A stretch of DNA of 64,000 nucleotides, from NCBI GenBank assembly GCA_033782935.1, contig JAWQEG010003777.1, forward strand, positions 122,001 through 186,000, written 5' to 3'. Each line of letters opens with the position of its first letter. Within the stretch, counting starts at the first letter, position 1. The notes beneath the pieces were generated by a model. It had not been told where the DNA came from. It was given only the letters and a program-made list of their open reading frames with translations, and did no database searches. The translations under genes were made by a program, and so were the position numbers. Origin of the DNA: Petrolisthes cinctipes. Lineage: Eukaryota; Arthropoda; Malacostraca; Decapoda; Porcellanidae. Positions 12,471 to 23,662 of this stretch are shown piece after piece.

Positions 12471-15400
12471 CTTCTGACTCTTTGCTCCCTCCCTTACCTG
12501 AATCAGAATGAGCAAGATGTTTGGTGAGAATAAAGTTTGTGTAAACTTGGTAAGTGTGGATGTGGTAGGATTTACAGGAATGTGGTTGGCAGGCAGACTC
12601 AACTGCTTCAGAATACACCCAGCAGTCAGTATGAAGAGTGATAACCACTGTCGATGGCTCAGCTGCTTCTTAAAAACAACCTGAAAATGTAGTCAGCAAA
12701 AATTATAGTATAGTAAAAATATAGAGAGAATGAAAGAATCGCCATCATATAAAGTACAAATAACAGACTTCAAGTGAGTGCATCCAAACAAATAATAGTA
12801 GGTATTCCTATGTAGTGCAAGTAAACAGAAAAATTTTCCTCTTGACCACTTCCACCAGCAACAGGAGCCACATAAATATTACTGTAATTTGATAACTACT
12901 GAATTGGGGAATAAAAGAGAATTACTGTGCTGTTGAATTATTACAGCCTGGCCTAAAATATGCAGTACTGTATATGCTATACAACTACTGTCCACGTCCA
13001 GTACTGTATCTGTTTCATATATGTGCCATCTACCACTTCAGCAGAATGGGAGTTGGCTTCATGGTCTGAACATTACATCATATACCATACCAATAGTACC
13101 TGTACTATAATATTTAAAAAAAATTCAGTAGGAGATATCAACTATTGAGATGGCCTTACTCAGGGTTTACAAAAGAGAAAACATGCAAAAGAACAGCACT
13201 AAAATACATGTATACTCGCAATCCACAATCCTTAGCCCACCTGAGTCGAATCCCGAAATCTGAAGCAGAGGTATTTTCTGGACGACAGCCCACCCAAAGC
13301 TGCCTCCAACGGTTTGAAATGTGTGTGGCCTCATGATGATATGGGTGTGCTGTTGTCCAGAAACCGCCTGCTTCAGATCTCGGGCTTCGACTCAGGTGGG
13401 CTAAGGATTGTGGATTGCGAGTGTACACTTGTACAGTCTTGATGGAAAAAATTTTCATCTCTACTCCCAGCTAGAGTGGTGAAACCAAAGTGAAGATTGT
13501 CTGACAGGTATGTAAATCCTAAAAGCTATGCAAAAGCTAGGGTTCCATGCTACCAGACGAGATTGAAAGATAGTGTCATGAAATCATGCTGCCCCTGTAC
13601 TCAACCCTCAAGTTGTAACCAGTGATTTGCTTTAAGCCCCCCTTTCAGCTCCCCACAATGTTTACATGCAGTGATGAAACATGAACCTGGGAACTCTTGG
13701 ATGATATGCAAATATGAGAGAAAACTAATATATAAAATAGACAGTTTTTATTAACTCCATTAAACCATTAACTATAACACATGCTAAAGTATTCTCTGCA
13801 TCAAATATACCTGGAAAATTATCCCTGTGACAACTACCCTGAGCTGCATCAACATGAAGTAAGTGGTGGGGTCAAACACCACCAGGTTGACAAAGGCCAG
13901 ATTGTTGTAGAGACAGTAGAGAGCAGAAGGTACCATGTACAACACCAGGACTGCAAAGAACCTCACCATTAGCATGCATAACAACTCCTATATCCATACA
14001 GTACTACATAGGTCCAGAAATTTCATGTTAAGATTGGTAAGACAACAGTGGTAAATAGTTTGCCTTGATATACTTTAAGGATCCTGATTTTATGGTATAG
14101 TTAAGAGGATTGTATAGCCACCAACTTAACTCCCTAAGGCCTGAGATGTCCACCCAGTCTTGATTTCTTGTGTGGAAATACGAGCACTATCTGACAGGCT
14201 GACGGATGGATATAGTACGAAGTAATGATCATAAAATATTAAGTTATGGCTGAAGTTAGATTAGGAGACAGGGTGCCAAGTGAGGATGTGGCAAGGAGGT
14301 GTATGATGGTGGAGCTCAGCGAGAAGGTGAGGTAGAGGAGACTCGGAATGGTTTGGCCTTGTAAAGAAGAGAGAAAATGTGAAGCTTGTAAAAATGGTGG
14401 AGGAAATGAAGGTGGAGAGATGTAGGCCCCCAGGAAGACCTACAAAAAGCATGAAGGAACTGTCTTTGACAAGACATGGAAAAGATGGGAACACAAGAGG
14501 ATTGGGTGATGAACAGAGAGCAGTGGAATACAGCATTCACATATCCAACTCCAGCATAGTGGGAAAGGAAGGATACAAAATGATGATGATTATAATATTG
14601 ATGTTTATGGTGTTTTTTTATTTTTTTTTATACCTCAACCTCTGGACTGTAGGCTGTCAGTCATCTGTCCAGTTGGTCAGGGAGGTTTCTGTAGATTTGG
14701 CGGGTCTGTTTGTGGTGAACCAGCTGTGAAGTGTGTCAAGGTAGGGTTGGAGGTGAGTGGTTGTCTGCATAACACTTGAGTGTTATTTATTACAGGCTCA
14801 ATAGACAGTATGTATGTTAATGAATAACCGAAGCCTAGAGAATATTTTGTGGTTTACTATGACAGACTGAGTGTAAAATGATGTGGATACCAGTACTGAT
14901 TCGCTTTACAGTATATCAAGGGTCAACCTCAAATTTTGGAGACCAAGAAATGTTTCATTCGGTTCCTCCTTAAATGGTGCATACTTCTACATTACAGTAC
15001 TTACTTCTTGTCACAAAATATATTCTGAAACCACAACACAAGCATCAAAAAGAGAGTTTTCACTTACTTCGTGCATGGAGCTTCATGTCTGAGATGAGAG
15101 TAGCAAGGTTATTACTGCAAAAATATATATTGTGGTTAGTAACTACAGTACTGTACCAGCGATGAGCCTGTGAAGATAATTATCAATGTTAGTAAACCAA
15201 TTTTATACCATTAGCATATTAGCTGCATCTCCAGGTTAGAAAATCAGTATAGCCTACTTACCACACATATCCAGTTCACTAACGGGTACTTATACAATTT
15301 TTGTTAGTACAGTACTGGCATACAAACAGCACCACTGGTAAAACTAGAAAGTGTCAAGGAATATTATGGCCTTTAAAATAATGTAAAGAATTACACATGC

Positions 15401-17961
15401 ACATTAATGTGCTACATGAATATGGTACATTTTGATTTATCATCAAATTTCTCCTGCGTACAATCTATACATCCTTTCCCACTTTTATATGGAACTTGCT
15501 TTCTCATAATTAGGCCTACAAGGTTAGATAACCTATACATCTTTTCCCCCTTCTATGTCAGGCTGATGTACATTTTGGTTTGGCAGATGGTTTTACCTTT
15601 TGACACAAACATTCTCCATTTATTGGGTTTGGGACTGGCACTGAGTTAAGCTTACTTGCCCCAGCAGTGACTCTGCTAGGGGAGGAAACAGCTGCAACCA
15701 AATGTCAACATCTTCACTACCAGCACCTCATGATGGAAGTCTGTATGAATGGCGTTGCTACTTGCATTGCTTCACAGTTGCTTGGTCAGTAGTTCTTTGC
15801 CCAGTTTACGAACCACAATAGTCTATAATCAAGTACCTATGTTAACAGGGACACATGAGCCTAGGAAACTGCCCAACAGGTCTCCAGCTGGGGAATGAAA
15901 CCCGGGATCTTTTGCTTGCGCAGCCACCACCATACCAACTGGGCCATTAGTACAGTACTCTAGCATTTCATTTTAAATGTATCAATATTAAGTAAGATTA
16001 ATGTCTTTCATTTTATCAACACATTCAGTAGCTGTAACAGACAGAAATCTTCTACTTAAATTATAATCATGACAGTTGGATCTGATGCTTGCCAAAGTCC
16101 TCATACTGTTATACTAGTATAACAGTTACCCTCTCAACATATTGCCAACCTAAAAAAGCTATTAGCTATAGCTATGAAGCATTAAATGGTTTAAAATAGT
16201 AATATATAAATGAAAAACTGTAAGCAGTTAATGAAGCAACATACTGTAGCTAGGTGAGATTAATGTACATAAATTTTTTTTTTATACTATGAAGTTATAA
16301 TACTATAAACCTACTCCTTCAGGTAGATGAGAAGTGATGCAAACAGCTTGGTGGCTTCTGTTAGCAGTACAACGGTGACAGTGTTATAGCTATAACTGTG
16401 GTCATGTTGCTGTGACAATTTCACTATGATGCCTGTGGAAAATACCCGGCTGATTAGGATTGGGAATCACAATGTACAGTATATTGGGCATTATTTCCGA
16501 ATTACACATGTGCGAGATATCTAATTTTCACTGTGATGTACATTCATTTGGTCACATTTCCGTAAGTTTGATATAGGCCTGTATGGCCAAAACAGGATAC
16601 AGTATTTGCATAATAAATGGATTTTAAATCGAACGAATCACATTAAAACTATGTTTTGTCTGAAAATCTCGCACATGTGTAACTCCGAACATTTACCGTT
16701 TATTATTTGTGACGAATGTGGACATGTTAGCTAGTTATCAATACAGTACAATACCAAAGCCAATTTGCTATATGGTTTTTCGGTAAATTTGGAAAAAATA
16801 CCTGCTTTTGGGGAGAGAACGTGGGAATCGAGGGTTTTTGTCTAACCTAAACGCCCCTTGCATGACTTATCCTAAACAACAGGATCCTTCAGGTCTAACT
16901 CGGTCATCTTTCAGTCCTACCCTTACCCGGCATTTATTGAAAGAATTACAGTTTTGTAGCAGTGTTGCCAGATCGGGCTAGGTCCCAGTATTTTGCCCCG
17001 GTCATTTCCTGTACTTTACCACGGTTATTTCCCGGTAGTTTGCCCAGGCTAGGTCCTGGTAATTTGCCAAGGTTAGGTTCTGGTAGTCTGCTGTGGTCTA
17101 GTTTAGTTTAGGTTAGGTTAGGTTAGGTTAGGTTAGGTTAGGTTAGGTTAGGTTAGGTTAGGTTAGGTTAGGTTCGGTTAGGTAAGGTCAGGTAAAGTCA
17201 GGCTAATTTCGAAATGCCCCATTTGAACATGACCTATCTTGGAAATGGGGCATTTGCAGAGGAAATGCCATAGAAGAAAATAGTCTTAGAATGGTCTAAA
17301 TAAGTGGGTAATGAAGGTAGAAAAACCATACGCAATAACGGTAATTTTTTCAATATTTACCCTTAAACCTGGGTATTCTTCAGTCCTAACCTGGGTATCT
17401 ACAGTCAAAGTAGTGCTAAATATGGAAATTCTAAGAGAACAAAGAATTTGCCTATGATTACATAACTATTCAAAAAGAGAATGTAAGTAAATATATCACA
17501 TGACATAATGAATATTCAGTAGCCTCGGTCAAAAGTAGTCATCTCTTCCATATTATCTGGCTTTTCCCCAACATGAAACTCCCAACATCCCACCGCTCTC
17601 TTCCAAGCTCAAATCACAGTAGTGTAAAAACTACTATAAAATATATATAATTATACTAAGAAATACTGTTGTGGCAACTTGTAAAAAAAATAAAAATAAA
17701 ACAGTATGGTACCCTGGCATTCTATAATTTTTTACTGCAATACATTGATAAGGTTACTTCACTCCTGTTAACAATATATACTGAAATAATATTATCATTG
17801 TACATATTGTTTATTTCAAAAGCATTTCAAAACCACTCGGACCATTCATTACCTTGACAGATGAATAAAGCCATGTAGAGTATAAATATGATTAAGCTGA
17901 ATGATGTTGGAAAGAGACCCTCCTTCCTCTCCAACAATTTTTCACTTGGATGAACACCCAT
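10674..17961 (-). CDS. senju: UDP-galactose transporter, senju-type nucleotide-sugar transporter (SLC35 family)
   Basis: Eight coding exons: complement(join(10674..10823, 11437..11580, 11946..12125, 12498..12680, 13811..13950, 15068..15114, 16315..16432, 17853..17961)). They give 1071 nt and 356 aa. Every junction is GT-AG and phase-consistent. In order the exons encode FILYMALFICQ (first membrane segment), YNTVTVVLLTEATKLF, the short NNLATLISDMKLHAR exon, YMVPSALYCLYNNLAFVNL with FDPTTYFMLMQLRVV, FKKQLSHRQWLSLFIL, CSCLAGVYNEKLLKD with VQNVFMYIDSILCN, NNAAVGIVTSFFL with SILKTFASALEL, and a final membrane helix ending YAQNPVVN. These are hallmark segments of the nucleotide-sugar transporter fold, about ten helices in the Golgi membrane exchanging UDP-galactose for UMP. 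They match Drosophila Senju closely in order and spacing. The chosen start is the ATG at 17961, 14 codons before the conserved LFPTSFS. The frame stays open upstream to 18063, so an extra N-terminus or upstream exon is possible. The introns hold several repeats listed separately. Confidence 0.95.
10874..11313. mobile_element. Possible DNA-transposon remnant in the last senju intron
   Basis: The segment begins TACCGTAAAACTCCC and ends in TACGGTA, a 7-bp inverted terminus. AACTTCGGAC occurs three times (twice near the left end, once near the right end). No coding sequence is present. The termini are short and this is a weak call. Confidence 0.35.
12431..12471 (+). repeat. (CTAT)n microsatellite
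   Basis: About ten imperfect CTAT/CTAC/TTAT tetranucleotide units in the intron between the fourth- and third-last coding exons of the sugar transporter. Confidence 0.85.
13209..13427. repeat. Fold-back element with about 80-bp arms
   Basis: The left arm 13209-13289 (TGTATACTCGCAATCCACAA onward) and right arm 13349-13427 are reverse complements with about ten mismatches. They enclose a 59-bp loop containing CCCACCCAAAGCTGCC and GAAATGTGTGTGGCC. The element lies in a senju intron. A partial copy at 4530-4616 shows that it is a dispersed family. Confidence 0.88.
14264..14595 (+). mobile_element. LINE 3'-terminal remnant
   Basis: The plus strand carries a broken reading frame containing VKLVKMVEEMKVERCRP followed by PGRPTKSMKELS. 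This resembles the basic tail after the reverse transcriptase in many non-LTR elements (consensus style RLRWFGHV...GRPKKRW). It ends in a short (ATG)n-like tail. The remnant at 60040-60355 has the same type of ending. It lies in a senju intron, antisense to the gene. Confidence 0.5.
15830..15952 (-). mobile_element. tRNA-derived SINE, family 1
   Basis: On the minus strand GGCCCAGTTGGTATGG (A-box-like) is followed by GGGTTTCATTCCC (B-box-like), spaced as in a tRNA-type pol III promoter. A body follows, including CATGTGTCCCTGTTAACATA. The far end is uncertain. It is inserted in a senju intron in the same orientation as the gene. Confidence 0.65.
16105..16126. repeat. 22-bp perfect palindrome
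   Basis: ACTGTTATACT followed immediately by its exact reverse complement AGTATAACAGT. It lies in the senju intron between the exon ending at 16315 and the exon starting at 15114. No function is known to me. Confidence 0.8.
16496..16688. mobile_element. Short MITE with TTACACATGTGCGAGAT ends
   Basis: About 190 bp with inverted ends: TCCGAATTACACATGTGCGA on the left and TTCGGAGTTACACATGTGCG on the right (minus strand). A second copy at 51003-51380 confirms a dispersed family. No coding sequence. It lies in the first intron of senju. Confidence 0.75.
16932..17362 (+). repeat. Dispersed repeat carrying a (TTAGG)n tract
   Basis: It starts TTTATTGAAAGAATTAC and includes GCAGTGTTGCCAGATC, tandem variants of a 25-30-bp motif built on GGTCCTGGTAGTTTGCC, about twelve TTAGG units (about 17109-17172), GAAATGCCCCATTTGAA and GGAAATGCCATAGAAG. 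It ends CAATAACGGTAATTTTTTC. The same family forms arrays at 47007-48233 and 49575-50275. No coding capacity. TTAGG is the standard arthropod telomere motif, so the tract may derive from telomere-like synthesis or replication slippage. Confidence 0.8.
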
Positions 17962-19850
17962 CTTTTTATTATCTATAATTATACTGTATTTTACTCTTGT
18001 GTGGTCGTCCTGTAGTATTTTAGTAGTGTACTCAGGAATATTTCTTATGTGATCTTTTAACAACTGGTCAAATTCGTGTGTTGCAGCATCACTAATACAC
18101 CTATTTAATTAATGTTTAGTGGTGTGACAGTAGAGTACAGTATGTAAACTAAAACACCCCATTAATGATACACAAAAAGAATCATGTGTCAGATGTAATA
18201 ATAAATAAAGAGTGGAGGTGTTTGGTGTGTTTTGGTGTTATGTGTTGGTTCACTGTCACTGATAACTGATGAGTCTCTGGGTCGTATGCAAGAATATCTG
18301 TGGTGTTGACGATGATGATGTGGTACCGGTACGATGGTGGCTCTATTGTGTTTCTATGGAGCCATTGTATACACCACGAATGTTCTTGAATATGGCACTC
18401 TACCTGCACTCATGCAATTATTTCCCCGGCAAGTGTGTGTGTGTGTGTGTGTGTTTACGTGGCAAAACACATAAATGATCAATGTGAGTGGTGTGGGACA
18501 TGTCATTACTGTATATGCTAATTATAGTTCATTTCTGCAGGTGTAACTCACAGGCACACACACACACAGACACACACCGGCACCCTCCCCCTGACTGGAC
18601 TAAATAACTAATGGACTTCTACCAGTATTTCTTGTTTTCCTTTATAATTCCTACTATAAAAAGTTTGTGTTTGAAACTTTGAGGAGATGTTCAAGATTGA
18701 CAGAAAAAGTTAAAGTAGGGTTAAATAACAACCATATATAGTTAAAGACGTTTCAATTTTATTCATTACTTTTTCATATAATACACACCAGAACATAGAT
18801 ACATAGATTATAAAATTTATATTATAGCTTATTATTATATGTACTGTATATGGGTAAATTATAGCTTACTCACCCACTTATTACTCTGTGGATAAGGAAG
18901 TTAGCCTACTACACACGCATTAGATAATTAATTGTCTCTCTACAGCCATATGAATACTGGGGTTGGTTTGATCTCTAAGACTCTAACTGACAGGACAGAG
19001 AGGAATGGAATAATAAATACATAGCGAATGAGTGATGCACACAAGTTTATCCTACACTATTCAGAATGTTTTTGACATTCACAGAAAATGGTGATATTGG
19101 TTGGAAAACTGTAGTAGGCTCTGGGATTCATCTTCTGCACAGGCAACTATATGGGGCCGATTTTTGTGTCCTTTCAGCCAAGAACACTGTACTATACCAA
19201 TGACATCTTTGTCTCGTGGTTGTGACTGTCTTTGTTGGGCTGGGGAAACCTCCAGGTGAGCAAGTTTTTGTCTTGTGTCATGAGAGGTGACTGCGGTATT
19301 TTGTGACTAACTATAACCAAGGTCTCTATTCCAATACTAGAATCCTTGCTATAACAGATGGGTGGTTAGAGATAGATAAATGAGTTGGGTTCTAGGGAGG
19401 ATATTCTTTTCCATTTGCTTATGATATTGGCCACGTGCTCCATACACTCACTGAAACCATTCTGTGTGACCCTGTACGTATCATTGATCATGTGAATTGT
19501 CGTGACATGCACTACAAACATATACTACAATCATAATTCTATAACTAGCAAAGACCAGTTCCAAAAGAACTAAACACATGTAACATAGATTAATGAATTG
19601 ATACACAAACGAGATTCTGTAACTTTTGTGCTAATTTTTTTTCTATATACATAATCATCGTTACTGAAAACAGTGACTCTTGCGAGGCCCCGAGATTATT
19701 TAGGTGATGACATGTTGGCGTAATAAAACAGCGAGAACCACCAGATACCCTCGAAAACCCACAAACATTTGGCGTAAACTCGATCCTGGGCCCATGAAAT
19801 CTGCAGTCCGTCGTTGTATCCACTCTACCACCACCTCCCCGGGCTCCACC
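17962..19850. other. Intergenic between senju and the Ig-like gene array
   Basis: It should contain the senju 5' UTR and promoter. A (TG)n tract lies at 18433-18454 and a (CA)n-like tract near 18555-18577. No further coding exon is recognised. At about 19851 the sequence switches abruptly into the array repeat (GGTGGACATTAGGACA). Confidence 0.55.
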
Positions 19851-19861
19851 GGTGGTGGACA

Positions 19862-20278
19862 TTAGGACAGACTGCTCTCAAGGACACTGATGGTGGCTTG
19901 ATGGATGCTGACGCCATTACAGGTGAGGACACAGGTGTAAACATCAGTGTGTATTTGGACGAAGGGGTAGAAAACGAGATAAGAGTGACGAAGGTGAGGG
20001 CCTCGTCCTAGTGAGAATACCTGTGGTCCAGTGATGTAAACAGACCAAGGATCAACATCTTTATTCCCTCTCATCCACTTGATCTGGCACTGGTGCAACT
20101 GGTACTCCATTGGAATCTCTGCATAACAATACAACCACGCCTTCTCAGTGAACTCCAGCATCACTTGTGTTCCATTAACTATTACGGCCTGACCCGGGGA
20201 GGCTGCCTGGTTCGCTGTAACACCCGTCACAAACCAGGCCAAACTGGCCACCGCTAACAATGTTGTTGCCTTCTGCAT
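19862..20278 (-). CDS. Secreted single-Ig-like-domain protein, A-type copy 1 (A1)
   Basis: A 138-aa intronless frame. Residues 1-22 (MQKATTLLAVASLAWF...) form a clear signal peptide. An Ig-like domain follows: Cys51 in WLYCY (B strand), Trp68 in IKWMRG (C strand) and Cys116 in TDVYTC (F strand, DxYxC). The 65-residue cysteine spacing fits a V-type fold. Cys64 and Cys120 could form a second disulfide. There is one N-glycosylation sequon (NGT, 35-37). No membrane anchor is seen, so the product should be secreted. Relative to its siblings it carries Phe16, Ile55, Lys73, Arg97 and a final SLS. It is the outermost copy next to senju, and array homology stops just past its stop codon. A canonical TATA region precedes it. 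I do not recognise a named family; a role in recognition or immunity is inference only. Confidence 0.85.
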   Translation of the reverse strand: MQKATTLLAVASLAWFVTGVTANQAASPGQAVIVNGTQVMLEFTEKAWLYCYAEIPMEYQLHQCQIKWMRGNKDVDPWSVYITGPQVFSLGRGPHLRHSYLVFYPFVQIHTDVYTCVLTCNGVSIHQATISVLESSLS

Positions 20279-20450
20279 ATTGTTGTTGATAGGTTGTTGA
20301 TATGCTTGTTGTCGGTAAACAAGTGGTGTTGTTAACGTGGATATTATTACTTCTTAACAATTCTTTTGATGGCGAATTTTCACGGCTGAGACAATGTGGT
20401 TCGTCTGGTGTGTGAGTGTTTTATGTTTATTGTACCCAGGTTCCCTCAAT

Positions 20451-20456
20451 TATATA
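20451..20456 (-). promoter_or_regulatory. TATA box of A1
   Basis: On the minus strand GGGTATATAATTGAGGG lies 173 bp before the A1 ATG. The same block sits at the same distance in A3 and A4. A conserved AACACTCACACACCAG lies about 30 bp downstream, where the transcription start would fall. Confidence 0.7.
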
Positions 20457-21765
20457 CCCATTGATCAGTAGGACATGTTTACCCCACGATATCAACACCA
20501 ACAAGTAATGAACATAACCAATAAATAACTAGATGAAAACCTGTATATATCCACGAAACGTGATCTCTTCATCTTACATATACGAATAATATATGACCTG
20601 ACCTTATACTATACGTTCATATAATTGGCAAAGGGCAAATAGTGTTCAAGATGAACTCTTGCTGATACATAAGCATGCTTTGCACCAAACATGTCACTGA
20701 CATGTTGTGCCCAAATCAGTAGGCTATACAATAGACCACCTAGCCCTATAGGTGCCTTATTATGATGAGATGTTGCATCATGATATTATTTACAACCAGA
20801 TTCATTACATCTTTTCATGTTATCATTTCATTCATTCATATTCCTTGTTATCAAAAACTCTGTCAGATGTCTATACACGTATTTATCAACGATCTTATCA
20901 GAGTTTCGTGTCATTATTATCTCTCACCTACCTCCACACAATATGTTATACTACGTATACTATTGTTATTACTTCACGTCTTATGGTAAACAATGGAATA
21001 TTAAATTCAATGAAATGCCATGTGAGTACATTAATTGTGACAGAATGGAAATTTATTGACCTGAAACCATTAGATAATTAACAGACGAAACTTTGACTCT
21101 TTGTTTTACCTATTACACTAATTATGTTTATCAAGTTTGATGGAGAATGACGAGTCTTTATGTGACAAATTGTTTTCATCAATGTTGCACTTTTATAACC
21201 CTCAATGCTAATGAACCTTACATATTAGTCTATGTGCTGTAACTCAAACCGGAGAAAATGTGAGTGTGTGTGTTTAATTAACCAGTGTGCACGAGGATCA
21301 ATAAACTATTACCATATAAAAAGTAACTTCATTTTGTTTATTGATAATTCTGACAAGCTTTTCTGGTGTACAACAGAACCTCATATTATTCCAATATACC
21401 TCTTGGTCTACGTGAACCGCTAATGCCTTATTAAAATCTCCCAAATTCATTTTTCATCTTATTAACTTGTTTCAACTACTGTGCAATGCGGAGTTTGTGC
21501 ATTGTACAGAATCTAAAAAAGGGGAAGAAAAGAAGCTGAGATAAACCAGAAAGACCTCGTAACAAAAGAGAGAAGGAGACAGAGAAGAGGGATGATAAAC
21601 ATGAAGGAAAGAGAAGGAAAAGGAGGACAGTCAAAGAGAGAAGAATATAAATTTAAGGGACCGAGTTCCGTCTAAGGTAATATTTCCAATCCATTATGCA
21701 CACAAAGTCGACCAGTCCGCAACTATATATTAAGAAAAAAATATAAGATTATTTTTATTTTTACA

Positions 21766-21771
21766 TTTATT
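21766..21771 (-). terminator. Candidate poly(A) signal of B1
   Basis: Minus-strand AATAAA, 159 bp past the B1 stop codon, in a TTTATTGAATAT block (plus strand) that is conserved downstream of other A and B copies (for example 23904-23909 after A2). Confidence 0.5.
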
Positions 21772-21929
21772 GAATATAAATACATATATCAATAAAATTT
21801 GATAATATTATTTTTACACTGCATTATGTTATCTATTACAAAAAATCAAGAAATCAAACAATTGCAACACAAAAATTAAATTAATTACGTGCAACGTAAA
21901 GCTTAATAATGAAATATAGAATTTCAGAC

Positions 21930-22385
21930 TCATAAATGTAATTGACTCAATTTTTCCATCCCAGACTCAGATGCCAGCCTGCTGGTGGACACAGATATAT
22001 TAGCTTGATGGATGCTGACGCCATTACAGGTGAGGACACAGGTGTAAACATCAGTGTGTATTTGGACGAAGGGGTAGAAAACGAGATAAGAGTGAAGAAG
22101 GTGAGGGCCTCGTCCTAGTGAGAATACCTGTGGTCCAGTGATGTAAACAGACCAAGGATCAACATCTTCATACCCTCTCATCCACTTGATATGGCACTGG
22201 TGCAACTGGTACTCCATTGGAACCTCTGCATAACAATACAACCACGCCTTCTCAGTGAACTCCAGCATCACTTGTGTTCCATTAACTATTACGGCCTGAC
22301 CCGGGAAGGCTGCCTGGTTCGCTGAAACACCCGTCACCAACCAGGCCAAAGTGGCAACTGCTAACAATGTTGTTGCCTTCTGCAT
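21930..22385 (-). CDS. Secreted single-Ig-like-domain protein, B-type copy 1 (B1)
   Basis: 151 aa, intronless. Signal peptide MQKATTLLAVATLAWLVTGV, then the same Ig-like core as the A copies with Cys51, Cys64, Trp68 and the DVYTCVLTC motif. Differences from A: HIKWMRGYEDVDPW in place of QIKWMRGNEDVDPW, and a different tail after HQA. The B tail is NISVSTSRLASESGMEKL and so on, which adds an N-linked glycosylation sequon (NIS) and about 13 extra residues. It is the only B copy that keeps the A-like promoter, with TATA at 22552-22557, 167 bp before the ATG. By that criterion it is the B copy most likely to be expressed. Confidence 0.85.
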   Translation of the reverse strand: MQKATTLLAVATLAWLVTGVSANQAAFPGQAVIVNGTQVMLEFTEKAWLYCYAEVPMEYQLHQCHIKWMRGYEDVDPWSVYITGPQVFSLGRGPHLLHSYLVFYPFVQIHTDVYTCVLTCNGVSIHQANISVSTSRLASESGMEKLSQLHL

Positions 22386-22551
22386 ATTGTTAGGTTGTTG
22401 ATCTGCTTGTTGTCGGTAAACAAGTGGTGTTGTTAACTTGGATATTGTTACTTCTTAACAATTCTTTTGATGGCGAATTCTCACGGCTGAGACAATGTGG
22501 TTCGTCTGGTGTGTGAGTGTTCTATGTTTATTGTACCCAGGTTCCTTCAAT

Positions 22552-22557
22552 TATATA
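22552..22557 (-). promoter_or_regulatory. TATA box of B1
   Basis: The same GGGTATATAATTGAAGG block as in A1, A3 and A4, 167 bp before the ATG. The stretch 22410-22625 that contains it is missing upstream of B2 and B3. Confidence 0.7.
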
Positions 22558-22819
22558 CCCATTGATCAGTAAGACAAAATTATGTTTACTCCACGATGTG
22601 TGAGCGGATAAAGTTGTGCCCCAGTCAGTACCTATAGTAACTCAATATTGACGAAATGCAATATCGTATTGGTATGGTATTATAATCTGATAAAAAACCT
22701 AGATAAAAAATGAGAGCAAGATGATTTTCCGTGAAATGTTATGATCGTTTCCCGCAGAGTGTGCCCAAGGCAGTATACCTATAGTAGCCCAATAATGACC
22801 AAGTGGAATATCATATTGA

Positions 22820-22826
22820 TATTAAT

Positions 22827-22857
<31 letters not shown>

Positions 22858-22990
22858 CCTGTTAAGAATAATAATAATAATAATAATAGTATTAATAAAA
22901 TAGAATCGCTATAATTGACGAAGATTCGAACCCTGGTCTGTAAATATCGCAGTTCATCACGATAAGCATATTCTATCATCACCATCCTAC
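22820..22990 (-). mobile_element. SINE-like insertion with (AAT)n and poly(A) tails, first copy
   Basis: On the minus strand a B-box-like GGGTTCGAATC (about 22925-22936) is followed by GCGATTCTATTTTATT, a (TTA)n trinucleotide tract and then a poly(A) run (poly(T) on the plus strand, about 22828-22850). This order is typical of tRNA-derived SINEs. The A box is less clear. Copies in the next two units sit at the same relative place, so the insertion predates the unit duplications. Confidence 0.55.
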
Positions 22991-23039
22991 TCTAATATAA
23001 ATAACACGGGAAGGGAAGGGTCTGCACTCTGCAGACAGT

Positions 23040-23190
23040 TGGCTTCTGTTTGCCGATGATGTTTCTGATTGGTCCATCCAGCACATCTAATAAGCACGTT
23101 TATGATTGGTCCATAACGTTCATTGTATCACTCTTCCCCCTTCTCTCCACCCTAACCTAACCTAACGTAACCAAACCTAACAGGACCCAA
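23040..23190. other. CCAAT-box pair and short TTAGG-like tract, unit spacer
   Basis: CTGATTGGTCC and ATGATTGGTCC (about 23065-23120) are CCAAT-type motifs 36-40 bp apart. CCCTAACCTAACCTAACG follows at about 23149. The block recurs at about 27620-27770 and 32010-32150. It could be an old promoter or part of a dispersed repeat. I cannot tell which. Confidence 0.45.
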
Positions 23191-23639
23191 CGTCAGGCGC
23201 AATCACTATGCCATGAAATTTCCATGATAAATATATATGTAACATCAGCAACCTCAAACCCACCAAGCACAACATTCCTCACGAGTGTTCTTATCCATTA
23301 CAACACCAAGGTTCTCTCACAACGAGGAGCTGAGAGTCACCTGACTCCCAGAGCTCATATTTCCTCTCGTTTTTGTTTCTTTCTTTCCTTGTATCCTTTT
23401 TACTATGGGATTTGACATCTTGGTTTGAAGTTAACGTATTCCTATCCATCGGATTTGACTACTTGATCAAACATTCCATACTGGACATAATGAAGATAGC
23501 CGGTTTGCCACAGTTGCAACAGAACACAGTTGATGGTGAATGGCTGTGGCCTCATCAAGTCCATTCACCTCTATATTTTGTCTTGTTGAGGATGTTTCTT
23601 TAAATATTTTTCATATGCATTTTATTGTACATTTTCACA

Positions 23640-23662
23640 TGTGTGTGTGTGTGTGTGTGTGT
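23640..23662 (+). repeat. (TG)n microsatellite, unit 1
   Basis: About 11 TG units. The orthologous tracts are longer in the other units: about 28219-28259 (about 20 units) and about 32612-32643 (about 15 units). Repeat number differs even between units that are otherwise nearly identical. Confidence 0.9.

Noticed and set aside
17101..17180. Chromosome end suggested by the (TTAGG)n run
   Set aside because: Only about twelve units, embedded in a repeat inside a gene intron, so it is interstitial.
20752..21081. Plus-strand frames near 20752, 25514, 29904 and 34292
   Set aside because: They lie in AT-rich spacer upstream of the A genes, vary in frame between copies and have no similarity, so conservation reflects duplication only.
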